From contig JBAYRL010000008.1 in the NCBI GenBank assembly GCA_041676705.1, positions 11,727 through 75,726 on the forward strand: a stretch of DNA of 64,000 nt, read 5' to 3'. The position numbers were made by a program, and so were the translations under genes. The notes below the pieces were generated by a model. That model saw only the letters and a list, made by a program, of their open reading frames with translations, was not told the DNA's origin and made no database searches. Of the stretch, positions 51,924 to 60,719 are shown piece after piece. This stretch comes from Acidimicrobiia bacterium. GTDB taxonomy: Bacteria > Actinomycetota > Acidimicrobiia > Acidimicrobiales > SKKL01. Each line of letters opens with the position of its first letter. Within the stretch, counting starts at the first letter, position 1.

Positions 51924-53066
51924 TCAGTTTCCGGCTAGAGCCACGGCACGCTCGGCAGCCGACAGCATGGTTGGTTCCATATGCAACTTCTCGCCAAGGT
52001 GGGGCTGCAATATGGCCCGACCTTCCTCAGCGTTGGTGCCGTCTAGGCGCACCACAATCGGCACATCAATGTTGACCCGCGAAAGAGCGGTCACAATACC
52101 GTTGGCCACTTCCTCGCCTTTGGTGATACCACCAAAGATGTTAATAAAGATGGACCGTACGTTGGTGTCGTTGGTGATGACCTCTAAGGCACCCGCCATC
52201 ACGTCGGCGTTAGCGCCGCCACCAATATCTAGGAAGTTCGCTGGTTTGCCACCAACCTGGTTCACAATGTCGAGGGTTGACATGGCCAAGCCAGCACCGT
52301 TAGCGATAACACCAACATAACCATCTAGGCCCACATACTGGAGACCCTTTTCAAAAGCCTCGGTTTCGCGTTCGTCGCGAACCTGGGTGGCCTCGTATTG
52401 TTCATACTCGGGATGGCGATAAACCGAGTTCCCATCGAGGGTGACTTTGGCGTCGAGAGCATGAACTCGACCATCCGGGGTGAAAATCAACGGGTTGATT
52501 TCAACCAAATCGGCGTCGCCTTCTACATAAGCACGGTAGAGCTTTAACAAAATATCGACCGCACCTTCGGTCGCCTCGGGGTTCAACTTGGCAGCCGCTA
52601 CCCACTCTCGGGCAACGTCTTCAGTCAAGCCGTCAACCGGGTCGACCCAAATTTTGGCAATGGCGTCGGGGTTAGATTCGGCCACCGCTTCAATTTCAAC
52701 ACCGCCCTCTGCGCTCAACATGCCAAGGTGTTTCTTGGCAGAACGGTCGAGGGTGAAGCTGGCGTAATATTCTTCAGCGATATCTGAAGCCACTTCAATC
52801 CACAGGGTTTCCACGATATGGCCCTTAATGTCCATACCTAGGATGTTGGTGGCGTGGGTACGCACTTCATCGGCGTTGTCGGCCAGCTTGATACCACCAG
52901 CCTTACCTCGACCACCTACTTGCACCTGGGCTTTTACAACCACTGGGTAGCCAATGCGCTGCGCAACGGCCACCGCATCATCGACGGTTGTAACAGCATC
53001 TCCATCTGAGACAGGGATGCCAAAAGATGCGAAAAATTGTTTGCCTTGATACTCGAAAAGATCCAC
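51924..53066 (-). CDS. sucC: succinyl-CoA synthetase beta subunit
   Basis: A 380-residue ATP-grasp subunit with DLFEYQGKQFFASFGIPV at the start, VVKAQVQVGGRGKAGGIKLA (nucleotide grip), VEINPLIFTPDGRVHALDAK (metal site) and ANFLDIGGGANADVMAGALE near the end. It begins at GTG 53066. First gene of sucCD. The 53067-53257 gap to the next divergent gene holds no further gene that I can support. Confidence 0.97.
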   Translation of the reverse strand: MDLFEYQGKQFFASFGIPVSDGDAVTTVDDAVAVAQRIGYPVVVKAQVQVGGRGKAGGIKLADNADEVRTHATNILGMDIKGHIVETLWIEVASDIAEEYYASFTLDRSAKKHLGMLSAEGGVEIEAVAESNPDAIAKIWVDPVDGLTEDVAREWVAAAKLNPEATEGAVDILLKLYRAYVEGDADLVEINPLIFTPDGRVHALDAKVTLDGNSVYRHPEYEQYEATQVRDERETEAFEKGLQYVGLDGYVGVIANGAGLAMSTLDIVNQVGGKPANFLDIGGGANADVMAGALEVITNDTNVRSIFINIFGGITKGEEVANGIVTALSRVNIDVPIVVRLDGTNAEEGRAILQPHLGEKLHMEPTMLSAAERAVALAGN

Positions 53067-53257
53067 TCGGTGACGGCCTCCGGGGCGTGTCGGATGACTG
53101 TCGCACCTCTTATGGGCACGACTAGATCGATATTAGAAGCCCCGACCCCCTCTCGTCTCACTCATTCCCCAATCATTCCCGCCACTAACGGTAGATTCTG
53201 CGTGTAGCTGAGGGGCCTAACTGCCAATGTAGGTGCAGATTCTCTAGGCTGAGTCTT
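53067..53257. other. divergent region, sucC / Rieske-like gene
   Basis: These 191 bases separate two divergent starts and should contain both promoters. I see no clear hairpin, tRNA or small ORF in it. Confidence 0.4.
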
Positions 53258-53749
53258 ATGAGTCCTATCGAGCGACGCAGTGGAAGATCGACAACCACGG
53301 CCGTATTGGTAGCCCTAGGCGGGTTAGTGGCAGGCATCGGTTTGATGTTCGTAATGGTCAATATGGCCAGCAAAGGCGGCGAGAACGTAAAGCTAAACAT
53401 CGGTAGCGACTTTTTCGATGCTGGGAACGCACAAGCACGCTCCGAGTCCATTCAAAAAGACGGGCCCATTTTGTTCGCCGATGTGGCGGGGCGAGACCGT
53501 GACATTATTTTGCAGCACATCGGTAACGATCCGACTACCGAATGGTACGCCCTGGCCGCCGCACCATCGGGCAAAGCCCGTGACTGCACCCTGGTTTGGA
53601 ACAAAGACAGCCAGGATTTCGTCGATTGTGACGGTCAACGTTTCCCTGCCAACGGCGACGGATTAATGACGTATCCGGTGACGGTTGAGAATGGTCGCTT
53701 GAGCGTAGATTTAAACGCCGAGTTTCGTTCGGATGACGCTGACGACTAA
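53258..53749 (+). CDS. membrane-anchored Rieske-like-fold protein lacking cluster ligands
   Basis: A 163-residue protein with one N-terminal helix (AVLVALGGLVAGIGLMFVMV) and an extracytoplasmic domain. The end, CTLVWNKDSQDFVDC (Cys110, Cys124) then DGQRFPANGDGLMTYPVTV, follows the layout of a Rieske domain, where the sequence is usually C-x-H...CxxH-GSRF...G-PA...Y-V. Here the two histidines are absent, so a 2Fe-2S cluster should not form as usual. The two cysteines could make a disulfide. The family call is by pattern only. Divergent from sucC, convergent with pcrA. Confidence 0.6.
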   Translation: MSPIERRSGRSTTTAVLVALGGLVAGIGLMFVMVNMASKGGENVKLNIGSDFFDAGNAQARSESIQKDGPILFADVAGRDRDIILQHIGNDPTTEWYALAAAPSGKARDCTLVWNKDSQDFVDCDGQRFPANGDGLMTYPVTVENGRLSVDLNAEFRSDDADD

Positions 53750-53804
53750 TAGCCAACTTCGCTAGCAGCCAAGGATGAGCGAGTAGATGGCCGTAGCCAG
53801 GTGC

Positions 53805-56057
53805 CTAAGCACGCACGATAGGGGCCCAAGCCAACAAGAGACGCTTCTCACCAACGCTTGGGAAACGGACCACGGCCTCGGCTTTATCTCCAGAACCGCT
53901 CATATCCAATATCACGCCGTCGCCCCAAACACGATGTGTAACATCATCGCCGATCTTTAAGCCTAAAGCGTTGGCCCCACTTGGGACTGGACCCTTAGCT
54001 CCAAGCGCTCCTTCTACGGCTTTGGCACGACGTGTCCCGAAACCTCCATTGCCACTACGGCCGAAATCTCTGGCCGTAAGACCGCTTAGGCTTCGACTTC
54101 GGCGCTCTTCATGTTCTTTTTCTATTAGCTCCGAAGGAATTTCATCTAAGAATCGGCTGGGCGGGTTGTAACGAATCTCACCGAAGAGATTTCGAGAAGT
54201 GGCATAGCTGAGGTACAAGCGCTGACGGGCACGAGTAATACCCACGTAGGCCAAACGCCGCTCTTCTTCTAGTTGCTCAGAATCGCCGATGGAGCGTTGA
54301 TGTGGAAAAACGCCTTCTTCTAGACCCATTAAGAACACCACCGGGAACTCGAGACCTTTAGCGGCGTGCAACGTCATAAGCACCACACCACCCAAGTTGT
54401 CACCGGTTAGAGCATCAACGTCGGAAACTAGCGCCACCTGTTCTAAGAACTCATCAACCGAGTCGTGTTCGGCCGCGGCACCAACGAGTTCATCAAGGTT
54501 TTCAAGTCGTCCATCGGCTTCAACCGAATGCTCGGCCACCAATTCAGCAACATAGCCAGTACGTTCTAAAATGTCTTCCAACATTTTGGCTGGCCCTTCG
54601 GCGGCTAAAGCCTCGAGCGCATCGAGCATGCTCAAAAATGAATCAATACCACGGACTGCTCTGCCACTCACCCCAGCCTCGGAATGCTGGCGCAAAGCGT
54701 CAATGAAAGGCAGCCCTAAACTACGGGCATAAATGTCGATCTTCGCAATGCTGGCGTCGCCAATGCCCCGCTTGGGAACGTTCAAAACCCGCTTGATGCT
54801 CACCTCGTCGGTAGGGTTCACCACGGCCCGCAAATAGGCCAGGGCGTCTTTAACCTCTTTACGGTCGTAGAAACGAGTACCGCCAACCACCACATATGGC
54901 ACGCCAGACCGCATTAGCCGTTCTTCCAAGACCCGGCTTTGAGCGTTCGTGCGATAGAAGATTGCAACCTCATCGAAACGTAGGTCGCCAACGTCGTGAA
55001 GCCGGTTAATTTCGTTGGCTACCCACTGTGCTTCTTCACCCTCATCGTCGGCCCGATACAACCTAATGGGAGTACCCGCTCCGGCATCGGTCCACAATTC
55101 TTTGGGTTTGCGGCCAAAGTTATGAGAGATGACCGCGTTGGCGGCGTCGAGAATGGTCTGTGTGGAGCGATAATTCTGCTCGAGCAAGACCACCGTGGCA
55201 TCGGGGAAGGCCTCTTCAAATTCTAAAATGTTTCGAATGTCAGCACCTCGAAACGCGTAAATCGACTGATCAGAATCGCCCACCACACAGATATTGCGAT
55301 GGTCGCTAGCCAACGCCACCACCAGTTCGTTTTGAACCTGGTTGGTGTCTTGATATTCGTCGATCAGGACGTGACGGAAACGGGCCTGATATTCCGCTAA
55401 GACCTCAGGATGTTCGCGGAACAGGCGCACCGTGTTTAACAGCAGGTCGTCAAAATCCATGGCACCAGCCCGGATCAGCCGCTTTTCATACTCTAGATAC
55501 ACCTGGGCAATGTGACGCTGAAACACCATTTGGGCTGCATCGGCGTAGCGCCCAGCGCTTAAGCCCTCGTTCTTAGCCGTGGAAATAGCCCCGTACACGC
55601 TGCGGGCCGGGAAACGCTTCGGGTCTAAATCGAGGTCGCGCAGCACATAGCTAACTAAACGTAGGGCATCGGCCTGATCGTAAATTGTGAACGAAGACGG
55701 AAAGCCGATTCGACCCGCTTCTCGACGTAAAATGCGCACACAAGCCGAGTGGAACGTTGAAATCCACATCCGTTCGGCTATCGAGCCAATCAATTCACCG
55801 ACCCGGGCCTTCATTTCCGAGGCTGCTTTGTTGGTAAAGGTGATGGCCAGGATTTCAAAAGGTGACACGCCACTGGCGTTAATAAGGTGGGCGATACGAG
55901 CGGTTAGAACCCGGGTTTTGCCCGAGCCCGCGCCTGCGACCACCAACAAGGGGCCGCCAGAGTGAGTAACGGCATCTAGCTGGGCGGGGTTCAACCCAGC
56001 GAGCAAACCGGTCTGACCCGGCGGTAGCGAATCGGAAGCGCCATCAAAAATAGACAT
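53805..56057 (-). CDS. pcrA: ATP-dependent DNA helicase PcrA/UvrD
   Basis: The ATG at 56057 follows GGGAATC and gives 750 residues (TTG 56066 adds three). Superfamily 1A helicase motifs are present in order: Q-motif LNPAQLDAV, Walker A VAGAGSGKTRVL, Ia ITFTNKAASEMKARV, II LIDEYQDTN, III VGDSDQSIYAFRGAD, IV EQNYRSTQTIL, V MTLHAAKGLEFPVVFL and VI AYVGITRARQRLYLS. The C-terminal Tudor-like domain contains KIGDDVTHRVWGDGVIL. It unwinds DNA during excision repair and removes stalled RNA polymerase or RecA filaments. Monocistronic. Confidence 0.97.
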   Translation of the reverse strand: MSIFDGASDSLPPGQTGLLAGLNPAQLDAVTHSGGPLLVVAGAGSGKTRVLTARIAHLINASGVSPFEILAITFTNKAASEMKARVGELIGSIAERMWISTFHSACVRILRREAGRIGFPSSFTIYDQADALRLVSYVLRDLDLDPKRFPARSVYGAISTAKNEGLSAGRYADAAQMVFQRHIAQVYLEYEKRLIRAGAMDFDDLLLNTVRLFREHPEVLAEYQARFRHVLIDEYQDTNQVQNELVVALASDHRNICVVGDSDQSIYAFRGADIRNILEFEEAFPDATVVLLEQNYRSTQTILDAANAVISHNFGRKPKELWTDAGAGTPIRLYRADDEGEEAQWVANEINRLHDVGDLRFDEVAIFYRTNAQSRVLEERLMRSGVPYVVVGGTRFYDRKEVKDALAYLRAVVNPTDEVSIKRVLNVPKRGIGDASIAKIDIYARSLGLPFIDALRQHSEAGVSGRAVRGIDSFLSMLDALEALAAEGPAKMLEDILERTGYVAELVAEHSVEADGRLENLDELVGAAAEHDSVDEFLEQVALVSDVDALTGDNLGGVVLMTLHAAKGLEFPVVFLMGLEEGVFPHQRSIGDSEQLEEERRLAYVGITRARQRLYLSYATSRNLFGEIRYNPPSRFLDEIPSELIEKEHEERRSRSLSGLTARDFGRSGNGGFGTRRAKAVEGALGAKGPVPSGANALGLKIGDDVTHRVWGDGVILDMSGSGDKAEAVVRFPSVGEKRLLLAWAPIVRA

Positions 56058-56143
56058 GATTCCCAATCGTACTTGCGGGCTGTGACACCCTCCTACCCAT
56101 CACGCAGTTGCACCCATGAAGCCCCAGCAAGCACACTCTCGCT

Positions 56144-57082
56144 ATGGCAAAAAATCGACCTTTCCGATTCGGAATTCAGGCCACTGGTACCTACAGCCGT
56201 GCCGAATGGACTGAGCTGGCCAAAGCGGTCGAAGACACGGGGGCCTCAACACTCACCATCGCCGATCACTTTGACCAACAAATGGCACCCTTCACCGCTT
56301 TGATGGCCGCTGCCGATGCCACCACCACGCTGCGGTTAGGAACGGTGGTTATCTGTAACGATTTCCGCCACCCGGCCATCGTTGCCAAAGAGGCCGCAAC
56401 CCTTGATCTACTTTCAAACGGCCGATTCGAGCTGGGCCTAGGCGCAGGCTGGTTGACGAGCGACTACCAACAAGTCGGACTTCGCCTCGAGCGGCCTTCC
56501 CTTCGAATTGAACGACTTAGTGAAGCAATTATGCTAATTAAAACCTTGTTTCAAACAGAACCTGTTCATTTCTCAGGAAAACATTACCAAGTGGATGGTT
56601 TGGTTAACTCGCCATCACCGGTACAGGCCCCACACCCACCAATAATGGTGGGGGGTGGAGGTGAAAAAATTCTTCGCTTAGCAGCCCGCGAAGCCAACAT
56701 TGTGGCCCTCAACATCGATCTTCGCTCGGGAGCCATCGATGAAAACGCCGGGCCAAGCGCCACAAGTCGCGCCACCACCCAAAAACTTGATTGGATCAAA
56801 GAAAGTGCCGGCGACCGCTACCGCGAATTAGAGCTGCAGGTACGCGTACACCTGGCAGAAGTCACCAACGATCGCCAAGCCATAGCCGAGCTATTGGCGC
56901 CAGCATTCGGGTTAAGCACCGATGAAGCCCTGGTCACGCCTCATGCTCTGGTGGGCTCCACCGAAGAGATTGTTGAACAACTTCTGCGCCAACGAGAAGA
57001 GTGGGACATCAGCTACATTGGCCTCTCGGCTGATGCTCTAGAAAAATTGGCACCGGTGATAACGGCCCTTGCCGGGACTTAG
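56144..57082 (+). CDS. LLM-class F420-dependent oxidoreductase
   Basis: A 312-residue luciferase-like TIM-barrel protein of the F420-dependent type. Signatures are LTIADHFDQQMAP, LRLGTVVICNDFRHPAIVAKE, ATLDLLSNGRFELGLGAGW and PIMVGGGGEKILRLAA. It should use reduced coenzyme F420 and a substrate that cannot be told. Presence suggests F420 synthesis elsewhere in the genome. Divergent from pcrA; starts 87 bases from its start. Confidence 0.93.
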   Translation: MAKNRPFRFGIQATGTYSRAEWTELAKAVEDTGASTLTIADHFDQQMAPFTALMAAADATTTLRLGTVVICNDFRHPAIVAKEAATLDLLSNGRFELGLGAGWLTSDYQQVGLRLERPSLRIERLSEAIMLIKTLFQTEPVHFSGKHYQVDGLVNSPSPVQAPHPPIMVGGGGEKILRLAAREANIVALNIDLRSGAIDENAGPSATSRATTQKLDWIKESAGDRYRELELQVRVHLAEVTNDRQAIAELLAPAFGLSTDEALVTPHALVGSTEEIVEQLLRQREEWDISYIGLSADALEKLAPVITALAGT

Positions 57083-57279
57083 ACACCAACGGTGCCCCGA
57101 ATGGTCACCCAACCAACTAAGGCCTTCGTTGCTAACACAAGGCGCTGGTGTGATCGGGCGTCAGGCTATGCAAAGGCCGCGATGGCGTGTGAGGGCTTAA
57201 CCATCTTCTAACCCACTTTGGTGTGCCAAGTGACCTTTAGCCCTACCGCTTGATTAGTAGCGCAAGGCAACATCGATTC

Positions 57280-57885
57280 ATGGTTGCCATCCAAAACGCT
57301 CAAATCGGACCTTGGTTCCGACGCCATCCGAGCATGGCGATATGGGCTACCACCGCTCTTTTTTGTGCTGTCTTCGCACTTCAGTGGGCGACTGCTGATG
57401 TGAATGATGCCGTTACCGTACTCTTTGTTTTCCCCATCGCCCTAGTGGCCTTGGCCTTTGGGGTGCAAGCTGGGGTGGGTTCAGCCTTCATCGGTGTGGC
57501 CCTAATGGCTATTTGGGTTTGGTTAAGTGACGTGCATATGCCCGCTTTGGGTTGGGCAGCACGAATTTTACCCATGCTTTTGTTGGGTTTCTTGATTGGC
57601 CATGCCTCGGATATGCAACGCCGAGCAGAAATCCTCGAGACCGACCTGGCGGTTTCGAGAGAACGCCAACGCGACGCCGCTGAAATCAACGACACCCTGG
57701 TGCAAAGTTTGGTGGTTGCTAAATGGAAGCTGGAAGCCGGTGATGTAGACGCTGGCATTGAAATGATTGAAACCACCATCCACGACGCCGAAGCCCTAGT
57801 GGCCTCACTGCTTGGTGGCTTAAGGTTGTCTTCGCACGATCGGATGCAAACGAAACCTCAAGAAGTGGTTCGCCACGGCGATTAA
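57280..57885 (+). CDS. membrane protein with DHp-like helix; His replaced by Asn, no ATPase domain
   Basis: The ATG at 57280 gives 201 residues (TTG 57250 is longer). The first ~110 residues hold four or five helices (IWATTALFCAVFALQWAT, DAVTVLFVFPIALVALAFG, FIGVALMAIWVWLSD, RILPMLLLGFLIGHAS). A cytoplasmic coiled segment follows with RQRDAAEINDTLVQSLVVAK. That is the layout of the HisKA_3 dimerisation helix (usual REIHDTLVQ), but the phosphoacceptor His is Asn137 and no HATPase domain follows. It could act as a kinase-like dimer or partner. Convergent with guaA; stop codons 6 bases apart. Confidence 0.7.
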   Translation: MVAIQNAQIGPWFRRHPSMAIWATTALFCAVFALQWATADVNDAVTVLFVFPIALVALAFGVQAGVGSAFIGVALMAIWVWLSDVHMPALGWAARILPMLLLGFLIGHASDMQRRAEILETDLAVSRERQRDAAEINDTLVQSLVVAKWKLEAGDVDAGIEMIETTIHDAEALVASLLGGLRLSSHDRMQTKPQEVVRHGD

Positions 57886-57891
57886 TTTCGC

Positions 57892-59199
57892 TTATTCCCA
57901 TTCAATGGTGCCGGGCGGCTTAGGCGTAATGTCATAAACTACTCGGTTCACGCCAGGTACCTCGGCGGTGATGCGATTCGACATTTGAGCTAGCAACTCG
58001 GGCGCCAAGGGAACCCACGCTGCTCGCATCGCATCGCTGCTGGTCACAGCTCGAATCACTATCGGATGTCCATAGGTTCGTTCGTCGTTCGTCATGCCAA
58101 CCGAACGCACATCGGCCAGAAGCACAGCGAAGGCCTGCCAAATCTCGCGTTCAAGGCCCGCGTCTTTAACAACCTCACGCACTATGGCATCAGCTGAGCG
58201 CAACATGTCAGCGCGTTCTTGGGTGACTTCACCCACAATCCTTACGCCCAAACCTGGGCCTGGAAACGGCTGGCGCCACACAATCTCATCGGGCAAGCCA
58301 AGCTCGGTCCCAACAGCCCGAACCTCATCTTTGAACAACCAGCGCAGAGGTTCAACCAGTTCGAAGTCGATATCCTCGGGCAGACCGCCCACATTGTGAT
58401 GCGATTTTACTTTGGCACCGCTGCCACTTCCCGACTCGATAACGTCGGGATAAACCGTCCCCTGCACCAAGAATTTGGCATCTTCAACACCACCGGCAGC
58501 TTCTTCAAAAATTCGAATGAACAGCTCGCCAATTATCTTGCGTTTCGTTTCGGGCTCGGTCACACCTTCCAAAGCCGCGTAAAAACGGTCAGCGGCACGG
58601 ACGTGTTGAAGCTCAATACCTTGGTTGCGTTGAAACGTTTCAACCACCTGGTCGGATTCGCCCTCACGCATCAACCCGGTGTCCACGTACACACACGTCA
58701 GCTGCGGGCCGACTGCTTGATGTACCAGCGCCGCCGCGACTGCCGAGTCGACACCACCAGAAAGTGCACAGATCACACGAGACGAACCGACCTGCGCGCT
58801 GATGGCTTCAATTTCGGTATTGATGATGTTCTTGGCGATCCATTCCGGTCGACAACCCGCTTCTTGGAACAGAAACGTTTCGATGTGTGCCTGAAGCTCA
58901 GCTTCGAATTCAGCGGTCGCCGCCGCATGCTCCGCCGAAGCTGTCTGGAAGAAAGGCTGCTCGGCCAGGTTCAAGACCGCTACCCCAAGGTCAGCCAACA
59001 TCAGCCAATCGTTCGGTACTTCGCCACTTAGAATGACTGCTTTCGGTGCCAGAGCAGCCAACGACCCTAAGCTTTCCGGAGGGGGTATAACAGCGCTAAA
59101 AACCTTGGCGTTACGAACGCAGCGAGCCACTAATTGGGTGTGTGGCGAACCCAGTTCAACAACAAGTACCGAATCGTATTGCGGGTAAGAAGGTGTCAT
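57892..59199 (-). CDS. guaA: GMP synthase with truncated, inactive-looking glutaminase domain
   Basis: A 435-residue protein, against ~515-525 for normal GuaA. The ATP pyrophosphatase half is intact: ALSGGVDSAVAAAL (residues 145-158), VYVDTGLMREGE, KRKIIGELFIRIFE, VQGTVYPDVIESG, KSHHNVGGLP and the dimerisation end VVYDITPKPPGTIEWE. The glutaminase domain is cut to ~108 residues: the ILSGGP segment is ILSGEV, and the nucleophile elbow GICYG is VLNLAEQ (residues 75-81) with no Cys. The later His and Glu region is absent, since the sequence goes straight to the domain end (FLFQEAGC). It should need free ammonia or a separate glutaminase. Coupled to guaB through ATGA (59196-59199). Confidence 0.92.
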   Translation of the reverse strand: MTPSYPQYDSVLVVELGSPHTQLVARCVRNAKVFSAVIPPPESLGSLAALAPKAVILSGEVPNDWLMLADLGVAVLNLAEQPFFQTASAEHAAATAEFEAELQAHIETFLFQEAGCRPEWIAKNIINTEIEAISAQVGSSRVICALSGGVDSAVAAALVHQAVGPQLTCVYVDTGLMREGESDQVVETFQRNQGIELQHVRAADRFYAALEGVTEPETKRKIIGELFIRIFEEAAGGVEDAKFLVQGTVYPDVIESGSGSGAKVKSHHNVGGLPEDIDFELVEPLRWLFKDEVRAVGTELGLPDEIVWRQPFPGPGLGVRIVGEVTQERADMLRSADAIVREVVKDAGLEREIWQAFAVLLADVRSVGMTNDERTYGHPIVIRAVTSSDAMRAAWVPLAPELLAQMSNRITAEVPGVNRVVYDITPKPPGTIEWE

Positions 59200-60692
59200 A
59201 AGCGGTAGTTCGGCGCTTCTTTCGTAATAATGACGTCGTGGGGATGGCTTTCTCGCAAGCTAGCACCAGTGATTCGAATGAATTGACCGTTGCGCTTTAG
59301 ATCTTCCACGGTCGGAGCACCGCAATAACCCATTGATTGACGCAAACCACCGATGTATTGGTGCAAGACGTTGGCGATAGGCCCCTTGTAAGGCACGCGG
59401 CCTTCAATTCCTTCCGGCACCACCTTGCCGCTTTCCACTCCGCCTTGGAAATAGCGATCTTTGGAGAATGATCGACCTTGCATGGCACCCATCGATCCCA
59501 TGCCTCGGTATTCCTTGTAGCGCTCGCCTTGGGCAACCACAATGTCGCCTGGCGATTCGTCCACCCCAGCTAAAGCGTTACCTAGCATGACGGTGTCAGC
59601 ACCAGCGGCAATTGCCTTGGCAAGATCGCCTGAATACTGCACCCCACCATCGGCGATGATTGGAACGCCGGCTTGGTCGGCCACGGTGGCGCAGTCGTAA
59701 ATGGCGGTGATCTGCGGCACCCCAATGCCCGCCACTACTCGGGTGGTACAAATAGACCCGGGTCCAATACCGACCTTTATGGCGTCAACGCCAGCGTCAA
59801 TGAGCGCTTTAGCACCATCGGCAGTGGCCACGTTTCCAGCTACCAGTGCCACGTTCCAATTGGCGCGAATTTTGCCAATAGTGTCGATCACCGAAGAAGC
59901 ATGGCCATGCGCAGTATCAACCACCACCACGTCCACACCTCGATCAACTAAGGCACCTACACGCTCGAAGGCATCGGGCCCGGTGCCTACGGCGGCCGCG
60001 ACTCGCAATCGACCAAGCTCGTCTTTAGTGGCGTTGGGGTATTCGATGCGCTTTTGGATGTCTTTGACCGTGATCAGGCCCTTAAGCACACCATTGGCAT
60101 CAACGATGGGCAGCTTCTCAATCCGGTGGCGACCTAAAATTACCTGTGCGTCTTCAAGGGTGATGCCCATAGGACCGGTAACGAGGTTCTCCGAGGTCAT
60201 GGCGGTGGTTACCAGATCGTCGGAAGGTTCAATGAAACGCAAGTCTCGGTTGGTCACAATGCCGACCAATTTGCCCGAAGTCGGATCAGTAACCGGCACC
60301 CCTGAGATGTGGAATTCGTCCATTACCGCCATGGCCTCAGCAATAGTGGCGCTAGGCGGTACCGTCACCGGGTCGGCGATCATGCCGGATTCAGAGCGTT
60401 TCACACGATCAACTTCACTAGCTTGATCTTCGATCGACAGGTTGCGGTGGATTACACCTAGACCACCGTGTCGGGCCATTGCAATGGCCATACGCGACTC
60501 AGTAACGGTGTCCATAGCCGCCGATAACAACGGTATGGACATCGTAATGTTTTTAGTTAATTGAGTTGATGTGTCGGCGTCGCCAGGCAAAACGTCGGAG
60601 GCCGCTGGTAGTAGCAGCACATCATCGTAAGTAAGCCCTTCGCGACCAAACTTTTCGTCAAAGGACTGGTGGTGGTTGGTCTCAGTAGCCAT
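59196..60692 (-). CDS. guaB: inosine-5'-monophosphate dehydrogenase
   Basis: A 498-residue enzyme that oxidises IMP to XMP, the substrate of guaA. It has an N-terminal barrel start (REGLTYDDVLLLPAASDVLP), two CBS domains between ~110 and 220 (IADPVTVPPSATIAEAMAVM and TSENLVTGPMGITLEDAQVI), the catalytic Cys in GIGPGSICTTRVVAGIG, and the flap GMGSMGAMQGRSFSKDRYF. It starts 27 bases after guaB3 on the same strand and overlaps guaA. Confidence 0.97.
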   Translation of the reverse strand: MATETNHHQSFDEKFGREGLTYDDVLLLPAASDVLPGDADTSTQLTKNITMSIPLLSAAMDTVTESRMAIAMARHGGLGVIHRNLSIEDQASEVDRVKRSESGMIADPVTVPPSATIAEAMAVMDEFHISGVPVTDPTSGKLVGIVTNRDLRFIEPSDDLVTTAMTSENLVTGPMGITLEDAQVILGRHRIEKLPIVDANGVLKGLITVKDIQKRIEYPNATKDELGRLRVAAAVGTGPDAFERVGALVDRGVDVVVVDTAHGHASSVIDTIGKIRANWNVALVAGNVATADGAKALIDAGVDAIKVGIGPGSICTTRVVAGIGVPQITAIYDCATVADQAGVPIIADGGVQYSGDLAKAIAAGADTVMLGNALAGVDESPGDIVVAQGERYKEYRGMGSMGAMQGRSFSKDRYFQGGVESGKVVPEGIEGRVPYKGPIANVLHQYIGGLRQSMGYCGAPTVEDLKRNGQFIRITGASLRESHPHDVIITKEAPNYRL

Positions 60693-60719
60693 AGGTCAGT
60701 GTATGTCGGGGAAGAAGCA

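Noticed and set aside
58219..59031. 270-codon plus-strand open frame opposite guaA
   Set aside because: Antisense to conserved GuaA residues including the pyrophosphatase loop; no domain. It also does not encode the missing glutaminase.
57892..59199. Frameshift hiding the rest of the GuaA glutaminase domain
   Set aside because: The single frame joins the start and end of the glutaminase domain smoothly to the pyrophosphatase half; the missing Cys, His and Glu motifs do not appear in the other frames.
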